Source: Caryophanales bacterium UBA782
Lineage (GTDB): Bacteria > Bacillota_I > Bacilli_A > RFN20 > CAG-826
DNA length: 6,529 nucleotides
Direction of reading: 5' to 3'
Assembly (NCBI GenBank): GCA_002296455.1
Contig: DBJG01000062.1
Span: forward strand, 1 to 6,529
Numbering within the stretch: the stretch's first letter is position 1; the number at the start of each line of letters is the position of its first letter. A model generated the notes under the pieces. That model ran no database searches. It saw only the letters and a list, made by a program, of their open reading frames with translations, and was not told where the DNA came from. Positions 1 through 4,318 of the stretch are shown here, piece after piece. A program made the translations under genes and the position numbers.

Positions 1-507
1 TGAGAATTGTCTTAGGTATGCATCGTTTTCTCCTTGCTCCACAAGCAAATAAATACTAATCATGACCTCTTTGATAGCGAGCGAAGAGAAATGACTGGCA
101 AAGTGAACATAAGGCTCAACCGTTTTATCTTGGTCAATCTCTTCGATTAGGGTTCTTAGTTTTTCTGCCATGGATTCACTCGCATAAGAAAGCAGTTGAT
201 GCAGAGCGCTATAAACAGGGATTCGGTTCCTTAAAAAGATTTCAAAAAAACTAAAAATATGGACGAATTCTTTCTCTAAGGCAATTTCTTCTCTCTTTTT
301 CGAATCAGCAATGTATTGAAAGACGACATAATCAAAGATAACCGCTCCAAAAAAGGGAAAAATGCAAATCATCGCCTGCGCTCTTTTTAGTAAAAAGAAA
401 ACACCGATGCCAATGAGCAATAGATTTCCGAAAAACAGCGAAGGAAGATATCGTTTAATATTTTCTTTTTGTTCTTTAAGTTTCACCACAAATGGCACTT
501 TTTTCAT
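1..507 (-). CDS. TadC-like type II secretion F-domain membrane protein (3' end missing at left edge)
   Basis: The visible part is 169 codons from the ATG at 507; the frame is still open at base 1, so the C-terminus lies outside the window. Two hydrophobic segments (about residues 22-40 and 46-64) are followed by a charged linker and a cytoplasmic helical region. There, FLRNRIPVYSAL (about 91-102) and VEQGEND (about 156-162) resemble the repeated helix patterns of the T2SSF (GspF/TadB/TadC) fold. In Tad/Flp systems, TadC-type proteins sit in the cytoplasmic membrane and pair with TadB as the platform driven by the CpaF/TadA ATPase. The start is well fixed: the ATG overlaps the TGA of the TadB-like gene as ATGA and has an AGGAGG site 8 nt upstream, implying translational coupling. 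The TadC role rests mainly on its position after the ATPase and the TadB-like gene, because sequence conservation is weak. A second TadB-like protein is the alternative. Confidence 0.72.
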   Translation of the reverse strand, partial: MKKVPFVVKLKEQKENIKRYLPSLFFGNLLLIGIGVFFLLKRAQAMICIFPFFGAVIFDYVVFQYIADSKKREEIALEKEFVHIFSFFEIFLRNRIPVYSALHQLLSYASESMAEKLRTLIEEIDQDKTVEPYVHFASHFSSLAIKEVMISIYLLVEQGENDAYLRQFS

Positions 508-1223
508 ACTTTTTTCCTCCTGAAAAAGGAGATTTTTTCTCCCGTATATATGAGCGAAAAGAAAATGATGCTCACAAGTAAAACGAGAAAATAGGAAGCA
601 GCGACTATTAAAAATGCGTTGGAACGAATCATGTATGGAAACAAGCTTTTGAGCCCGATTCTAATAAATGTGAGAATGAAGCAAGATAAGCCCCATAGGG
701 AGAAAAATTCGAACAGCTTTTTCGTGCTTTCCTGATGCAAGGCATTCGCATTTTCCATTTCTAAACTCATCTCTTTTAAAAGGGGATCAGCAACTTTTAA
801 GAAATCGCCCCCTTCTTCTTCGTATAGGGAAAAAAGCGAAACGAAAACGGAATAAAACGAAGTGGAAAAGTAATCGTCCAAATAGCGAACTCTTTCTAAA
901 ATGGACAAATCAGAAGTACGTTCAATGATACTTTTAAAGAGCCGATTCTCATTTCCATCCACGCCTCGCGAAAAGGCATCGTTCACACTTTTTGTGCTTG
1001 ATAAAGTGATGGAAAAGCGATGAACGAATTGATAGGCTTCCTGGCGTTTTCTATTTTTGTTCTCTCGTTTCTTATAAAGCGGAGAAACGCAAAAAACTAG
1101 TATCAAAAGATATATCAAAAATATACCTAACGTCAAATAATAATTTGAAGTAAGAAATAGAGACAGCAATGCAGCGATTGTTGCAATAGAAAGGGCGTAG
1201 ATTTCAAATTTGAAGCGCGTCAT
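504..1223 (-). CDS. TadB-like type II secretion F-domain membrane protein, short form
   Basis: This 239-residue protein has four likely membrane segments (about 6-25, 28-48, 170-190 and 203-227) around a cytoplasmic helical domain (about 50-168). That domain carries the T2SSF pattern: FVHRFSITLSSTKSVNDAF (67-85) in the first half and YEEEGGDF (134-141) before a helix that ends near the third membrane segment. The GGDF here is not a cyclase domain. Proteins of this kind form the inner-membrane platform of Tad/Flp pili and couple ATPase motion to subunit extrusion. Canonical TadB is usually nearer 300 residues, so this is a reduced version. The ATG at 1223 follows AAGGAG at a 6-nt gap and lies 20 bp inside the ATPase gene; its stop overlaps the next gene as ATGA. 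Lys/Arg-rich stretches after segment 2 and at the extreme C-terminus (RRKKV) fit cytoplasmic placement. Family assignment rests on topology, motif spacing and operon position. Confidence 0.75.
   Translation of the reverse strand: MTRFKFEIYALSIATIAALLSLFLTSNYYLTLGIFLIYLLILVFCVSPLYKKRENKNRKRQEAYQFVHRFSITLSSTKSVNDAFSRGVDGNENRLFKSIIERTSDLSILERVRYLDDYFSTSFYSVFVSLFSLYEEEGGDFLKVADPLLKEMSLEMENANALHQESTKKLFEFFSLWGLSCFILTFIRIGLKSLFPYMIRSNAFLIVAASYFLVLLVSIIFFSLIYTGEKISFFRRKKV
516..521 (-). promoter_or_regulatory. Ribosome binding site of the TadC-like gene
   Basis: A perfect AGGAGG on the minus strand, 8 nt before the ATG at 507 and inside the end of the TadB-like gene. It fixes the start of the partial gene at the ATGA overlap and is the strongest such site in the operon. 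Confidence 0.85.
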
Positions 1224-2172
1224 CGATTTCTCCTTTCTTATATAGATACTGGAGTTTCTTACTCTTTCGATTCATACGGGCAACGCTATCGATATAACGA
1301 TTCACCCTTCCTTCTTTCACCGTTCGCCCCATATAAATAAAAAGAGAGAAATGAGATACGATGTCTTCTTTGACTTCCTCTTTGATGGATCTTTTCTCGC
1401 TCATAAGAACGAGTCGTGCCATGCGGTCAATCATCGTATCAATCCCTTGGGCATGAATGGTCGTAATAATTGGATGTCCACCCATGGCACTATTGAGTGC
1501 ATATTCAAATTCCGCGCCCCTGCTTTCCGCTAGAATTACATAATCCGGATTCGAACGAAGCGAGTTTCGTAGCAATGATGCGAATCCACCATTCTCAAGG
1601 TTCTCATTGCTCACCCATGTCGTTTGGTCGATTCTCTCATTTCGAATCAAATCCAATTCTTGGACGTTATCAATTACAATCACTCTCGTTGCGTCTTCTA
1701 GATGAAGCAATAGCCATTTCTGGAGTTCTGTTTTGCCACTTCCCGTAATTCCCCCAATGACGATACTTTCTTTTTCTTTTAAGGAATGAAGCAGCAACTC
1801 CTTCATTCCTTTCGGAAAGAACGAATCGTCTATTCGCGAATCTTCGCTTGCGATTCTTAAGGAAAATGAATACGTTTTTTGACCGCGAAAACGCACGAGA
1901 TTCGAATAGACGGCATTGATCCTATAACGAGAGAAGCTCACGTCCAAAATTGGATTAGAAAAGGAAAACTGCCGTTCGCACAAGTTGGCGATTTGTTTCA
2001 AAAAGTCGCCAACTTCTTTCGGCGTTTTTGATAAGCCGCTTTTCTTTCTCCCTTCTAGATTATCCATGTAAAAGAAAGAGTCACCATTATAGGAAATATC
2101 CGTTATTTCTTCTTTCGTGAGCAACTCTTTTAAAAAAGAGCCTTCCAAATATTCTTTTGCATTAAGCGCCAT
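1204..2172 (-). CDS. CpaF/TadA-type secretion ATPase (T2SS/T4SS ATPase superfamily), compact
   Basis: This 322-residue cytoplasmic ATPase probably powers the TadB/TadC-like platform encoded just downstream. In order: a short N-terminal domain with LLTKEEITDISYNGDSFFYMD (18-37), matching the 'LL.d..vtdI.vNG...v.v' start of CpaF proteins; PILDVSFSRYRINAV (74-88), the family's P..D....G.R.N. region; Walker A GITGSGKT (141-148); an Asp-box-like segment IDNVQELDL (167-175); Walker B LRSNPDYVILAESRGAE (205-221) with probable catalytic E216; and a His box GGHPIITTIHA (231-241) with H233 and H240. The RG.E ending of Walker B and the two partner F-domain genes favour CpaF/TadA over PilT or ComGA. Many CpaF proteins exceed 400 residues; this one lacks the long N-terminal extension and is close to VirB11 in size. 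The start is fixed by an in-frame TGA at 2176-2178, directly upstream of the ATG. It overlaps the previous gene by 11 bp. The Asp-box glutamate of the usual 'IED' is replaced by Asp ('IDN'). Confidence 0.93.
   Translation of the reverse strand: MALNAKEYLEGSFLKELLTKEEITDISYNGDSFFYMDNLEGRKKSGLSKTPKEVGDFLKQIANLCERQFSFSNPILDVSFSRYRINAVYSNLVRFRGQKTYSFSLRIASEDSRIDDSFFPKGMKELLLHSLKEKESIVIGGITGSGKTELQKWLLLHLEDATRVIVIDNVQELDLIRNERIDQTTWVSNENLENGGFASLLRNSLRSNPDYVILAESRGAEFEYALNSAMGGHPIITTIHAQGIDTMIDRMARLVLMSEKRSIKEEVKEDIVSHFSLFIYMGRTVKEGRVNRYIDSVARMNRKSKKLQYLYKKGEIDDALQI
1230..1235 (-). promoter_or_regulatory. Ribosome binding site of the TadB-like gene
   Basis: AAGGAG on the minus strand, 6 nt before the ATG at 1223 and inside the ATPase coding region. 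It fixes this ATG as the start even though it creates a 20-bp overlap. Confidence 0.75.
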
Positions 2173-2545
2173 GATTCATCCCCGGCCGAATGTAAAACTG
2201 AGCCACTTTAGAAAAAGTGAAGAAAGGGCCTACCTTGCTTGAAAAGGAGAGCTTGAACTCGCTGATTGTTTCACTAGGGATGTAATTCGAATAATCGAGT
2301 TCGTAGGTATAATCGTAGTCACGCAAGTTTTCCGCGAAATACAATTCCGTTTTCTCCGCAAGAAGCTCTTTGGAAAAATAAGGATAAATCCGCTTTCCGT
2401 CCTCATCGAAATTGATTGTCGCGACTTCCGGAATGCTTTTCCCAAAAGCGTAAAACGTGCGTGTGACCTTACTATAAGAAAAAGAAAGTTGAGACATCGA
2501 CACACTAGAAAACAAAACCAAAATATAGAGAAATAACTCACTCAT
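2162..2545 (-). CDS. Small aromatic-rich protein with one N-terminal hydrophobic segment, unknown function
   Basis: I do not recognise this 127-residue protein. A hydrophobic stretch covers about residues 4-18 and is followed by a soluble region rich in aromatics: 26 of 127 residues are Phe or Tyr, densest at 69-88 (ELYF...DYDYTYELDYSNY) and 108-118. The alternating pattern suggests beta structure. The hydrophobic segment has no basic residue before it and has Lys26 and Arg29 after it, so the topology is unclear: it could be an exported protein with an atypical signal, or an anchor with its C-terminus inside. There is no Gly-x4-Glu prepilin-peptidase motif, so it is not an obvious Flp prepilin or TadE-like pseudopilin. 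It overlaps the preceding gene by 8 bp and the ATPase gene by 11 bp, which ties its expression to the secretion machinery. The start ATG follows a G-rich GGGGGT at a 5-nt gap. It is probably real: the frame fills the space exactly and is linked at both ends. Confidence 0.7.
   Translation of the reverse strand: MSELFLYILVLFSSVSMSQLSFSYSKVTRTFYAFGKSIPEVATINFDEDGKRIYPYFSKELLAEKTELYFAENLRDYDYTYELDYSNYIPSETISEFKLSFSSKVGPFFTFSKVAQFYIRPGMNHGA
2180..2183 (-). promoter_or_regulatory. Weak G-run ribosome binding site of the secretion ATPase
   Basis: GGGG on the minus strand lies 7 nt before the ATG at 2172, within a CGGCCGGGG stretch that is GC-rich for this window. An in-frame TGA at 2176-2178 rules out a longer ATPase, so this weak site, probably helped by coupling to the overlapping upstream gene, must serve it. 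Confidence 0.4.
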
Positions 2546-3602
2546 AAAGTACCCCCACGCAATAATCAGAATTCACACAATTTCCGAAAATATTGTTTCC
2601 TGAATATAGATTAAAAGACATTTCGAAATGAGGGATGTTATATTCCCTCTCTAGAGCGTTTGTAAAAATCCGCATTGAATACATTTTTTCGTTTTCTCGG
2701 TGAGTAGGAAGATATAGTTCCCTTGTGAACGCTTCGTCTTTGCTTGGCGAAATTGCCTTTCTCATTACCCCCGTAAAACGATTCACCACAAATTTTTTCT
2801 CTGGCAGAATGAAACGATACTTCCCTTTTTCCATTTCAATAATCTCTAAATAAAATGTTGCTAACCCCCCTCGATAATCCGTTCGGTAAGAATCAGCAAA
2901 CGGAGCAAATTCTTCCGCCTCTTTCCCAAATAACTGCAAGCGAGGTTGAAGCTTCGATAGCGAAAGTGAAATCGGTGAATTGTCGCTTTCGTTATAAAAG
3001 GAAAGATTCAAGGCACTTTGAAAAGGGACAACTCCGTTCTTTTTCTCGATTACAGTGTCATGATTTTGGAGTTCTAATACCGGTCGATAATAATATTGAT
3101 CTTTGTTTTCGACAAATCGTGCGTACATTGAACCCTTGATTTTGCTTCCGTTTTTAAGCGTCACAATTTTAGAATTCGTAGGAACAAAGGAATCAATTTC
3201 CACGAATTTCATCGTGAATCTTCCACTCGGTTTGCCACTCGAATTGTAATAGGAATAGCTAAAGCCAAAGAGAACGTAAAAATGATCCAGGACATATTCT
3301 TTCGGAATGCAATAATCATAGACCATTTCCTCACCAGAATAATGACTGGTTCTCGTATACATTTTTTGCCACAATTGAGCACTCAGGTTTTGAAGCGGGT
3401 TTTCAGAATATACGGAAACCCAGAAGTCAACCTTCTTATTCGCCGTGAGAGAGCGCATTCGCGCCGTCCCATAATAATCTTTCCCTTTCTCCATCCGTCC
3501 AACATTGAATGTTAAAAGACGAAACAGAGATTCATGGGTGTTCGCGCTTAATAAAAGCGGTTCTGTAAGAAGGAAGAGAAAAGCAATCAGTTTATTTTTC
3601 AT
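2538..3602 (-). CDS. Secreted protein of unknown function, first gene of the Tad-like operon
   Basis: This 354-residue protein matches no family that I recognise. It starts with a signal-peptide-like segment: MKNK, then a hydrophobic stretch (5-18, interrupted by Glu14-Pro15), then LLLSA, with a plausible cleavage after Ala20. No lipobox Cys is present, and no C-terminal anchor or LPXTG sorting signal is seen. The mature part is polar and rich in Tyr, Phe and Ser, with many short alternating strands that suggest a beta-rich extracellular domain. Cys342 and Cys348 near the C-terminus could form a small disulfide loop; Cys98 is the only other cysteine. It is the first gene after a likely promoter, has an AGAGG site 8-12 nt before its ATG, and overlaps the next gene by 8 bp. 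Being first in an operon with a secretion ATPase and its membrane platform suggests a surface, adhesive or assembly component of the same machine, but that is inference from position. CpaB is an unlikely match: no SAF-type region was recognised. Confidence 0.72.
   Translation of the reverse strand: MKNKLIAFLFLLTEPLLLSANTHESLFRLLTFNVGRMEKGKDYYGTARMRSLTANKKVDFWVSVYSENPLQNLSAQLWQKMYTRTSHYSGEEMVYDYCIPKEYVLDHFYVLFGFSYSYYNSSGKPSGRFTMKFVEIDSFVPTNSKIVTLKNGSKIKGSMYARFVENKDQYYYRPVLELQNHDTVIEKKNGVVPFQSALNLSFYNESDNSPISLSLSKLQPRLQLFGKEAEEFAPFADSYRTDYRGGLATFYLEIIEMEKGKYRFILPEKKFVVNRFTGVMRKAISPSKDEAFTRELYLPTHRENEKMYSMRIFTNALEREYNIPHFEMSFNLYSGNNIFGNCVNSDYCVGVLYE
2551..2556 (-). promoter_or_regulatory. G-rich ribosome binding site of the 127-residue protein
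   Basis: GGGGGT on the minus strand lies 5 nt before the ATG at 2545, inside the end of the upstream gene. It is a G-run rather than a canonical AGGAGG, so initiation here may rely on ribosomes finishing the 354-residue protein 8 bp further on. Confidence 0.4.
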
Positions 3603-3612
3603 TTGTGTTTAG

Positions 3613-3617
3613 CCTCT
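3613..3617 (-). promoter_or_regulatory. Ribosome binding site of the 354-residue secreted protein
   Basis: AGAGG on the minus strand ends 10 nt before the ATG at 3602. It supports that start, which also gives a sensible signal peptide, and sits just after the predicted transcription start near 3618. Confidence 0.5.
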
Positions 3618-3624
3618 TCACTCA

Positions 3625-3654
3625 TCTATAGACGTTTTTCCCTCTTTTTTGCAA
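3625..3654 (-). promoter_or_regulatory. Likely sigma-A-type promoter of the Tad-like operon
   Basis: Reading the minus strand, TTGCAA (3649-3654; 4 of 6 to TTGACA) is followed after 18 bp by TATAGA (3625-3630; 4 of 6 to TATAAT). The expected start near 3618 would give a leader of about 16 nt, just long enough to include the AGAGG ribosome binding site at 3613-3617. That fit with the first gene of the operon is the main support; both boxes are imperfect. Confidence 0.5.
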
Positions 3655-3664
3655 AAATATTTTT
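3653..3664. repeat. Perfect 12-bp A/T palindrome in the divergent promoter region
   Basis: AAAAATATTTTT is its own reverse complement and overlaps the last two bases of the putative minus-strand -35 box. It could be an operator or an UP-like element, but A/T palindromes of this length also arise by chance in AT-rich spacers. The remainder of the 158-bp spacer (3603-3760) is pyrimidine- and A-rich, with no further gene or clear site. Confidence 0.3.
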
Positions 3665-3747
3665 CCATTTTCTTTATTCTTTCGTTTTCATCGAAGAAAA
3701 AAATATGGTAAATGGTTTTTCCTTACCTCTGATTCTCGAATTCAGGC

Positions 3748-3760
3748 TATAATACGAAAG
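3748..3760 (+). promoter_or_regulatory. Perfect -10 box TATAAT directly before the guanylate-kinase-like gene
   Basis: TATAAT lies at 3748-3753, with only ACGAAAG between it and the ATG at 3761. Transcription normally starts about 7 nt past the -10 box, which puts +1 at or next to the A of the ATG. No good -35 box is present at a 16-18 bp spacing; the best is TTACCT (3723-3728) at 19 bp, with three matches. There is no TG extension either. The promoter may therefore depend on AT-rich upstream DNA or an activator. Confidence 0.6.
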
Positions 3761-4312
3761 ATGATTTTATTACTTGGTGCGAGTGCCTCAGGAAAAACCG
3801 AAATCGCAAAATATCTCTCTTCCCACTATGGGGTCTCAAAAGCGATCACATCGACAACACGCCTTCCTCGCGAGGGTGAGAAAAACGGCGTTGATTACTT
3901 TTTTTATTCCAAAAGTGATTTTGAAGAAAGAATCGGAAAAGGCCTATTTGTGGAACATACCATCTATAATGGCAATTATTATGGAACGGGCATCGACCAA
4001 GTGAGTTCCAAAAAATGCATTGTTCTTGATCCTACAGGCATCAAAGCTTTTCAAAAACTGCAGAATCCTTCCGTTGTTTCCTTTTACTTGTCAGCAAGCG
4101 AAGACACACGCACCAAGCGAATGAAGGAAAGAGGCGATTCTCTTTCTAACATCCATGCACGCATTCAAAACGATCGTCTTATTTTTGCGATGAATAACAT
4201 TCCCCCGACCGATTTCACTTTAAAAACAGATGACCGCACAATCGCTTCCTTAGCAAAAGAAATATTTGAAGATTATCAAACAATATTAAAGAAAAAAGGA
4301 ATTCAAATTTAA
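3761..4312 (+). CDS. Guanylate-kinase-like P-loop nucleoside monophosphate kinase
   Basis: This 183-residue cytoplasmic protein probably phosphorylates GMP or a related nucleotide with ATP. The P-loop GASASGKT (6-13) starts almost at the N-terminus; classic guanylate kinases read GPSG.GKS/T here. The GMP-binding signature is well kept: STTRLPREGE (31-40) with Ser31, Arg34, Arg37 and Glu40, then DYFF (Tyr46), FVE (Glu65), NYYGT (Tyr74 region) and VLDPTG (Asp90). An Arg-rich lid follows (RMKERGD at 120-126, Arg134, Arg139). At 183 residues it is shorter than typical bacterial enzymes of about 200. It could be the housekeeping guanylate kinase or a paralogue; the unusual P-loop (Ala7, Ala9, Glu14 after the Thr) makes a divergent paralogue plausible, so no symbol is given. 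It is the only plus-strand gene in the window. The ATG has no Shine-Dalgarno sequence and lies 7 nt after a TATAAT box, which suggests a leaderless mRNA. No other in-frame ATG upstream was found. Confidence 0.87.
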   Translation: MILLLGASASGKTEIAKYLSSHYGVSKAITSTTRLPREGEKNGVDYFFYSKSDFEERIGKGLFVEHTIYNGNYYGTGIDQVSSKKCIVLDPTGIKAFQKLQNPSVVSFYLSASEDTRTKRMKERGDSLSNIHARIQNDRLIFAMNNIPPTDFTLKTDDRTIASLAKEIFEDYQTILKKKGIQI

Positions 4313-4318
4313 TTCCTT
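4292..4318 (-). terminator. A/T-rich intrinsic terminator of the CNNM operon, overlapping both convergent stop codons
   Basis: An 8-bp perfect stem (4296-4303 with 4311-4318; AAGGAATT against AATTCCTT) has a 7-nt loop. On the minus strand it is followed by a T-run (complement of the A's at 4292-4297), the layout of an intrinsic terminator. It has only two G-C pairs, so it is probably weak. It covers the TAA of the kinase gene (4310-4312) and most of the CNNM stop codon (4317-4319). On the plus strand no clear T-run follows, so termination of the kinase transcript here is less certain. Confidence 0.55.

Noticed and set aside
504..1223. GGDF-like letters (138-141) in the TadB-like protein as a diguanylate cyclase
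   Set aside because: The surrounding sequence is a helical membrane-platform domain without any cyclase motif; the match is coincidental.
1351..1748. Two plus-strand open frames of 60 and 83 codons
   Set aside because: They are antisense to the Walker and His-box region of the secretion ATPase, whose conserved motifs show which strand codes.
2230..2541. A 103-codon open frame on the minus strand with a hydrophobic start
   Set aside because: It lies in another frame inside the 127-residue gene, has no binding site of its own and no link to neighbours; the 127-codon frame is coupled at both ends.
2855..3515. Two plus-strand open frames of 94 and 77 codons
   Set aside because: They are antisense to the 354-residue gene, show no domain, and the opposite frame has a signal peptide, promoter and coupling.
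3677..3698. Imperfect hairpin (TTCTTTCG with CGAAGAA) in the divergent spacer
   Set aside because: Short, bulged and A/T-rich with no clear T-run or attenuator layout; it cannot be told apart from chance.
3774..4004. A 76-codon plus-strand frame
   Set aside because: Shifted frame inside the guanylate-kinase-like gene, over its P-loop and GMP-binding signature.
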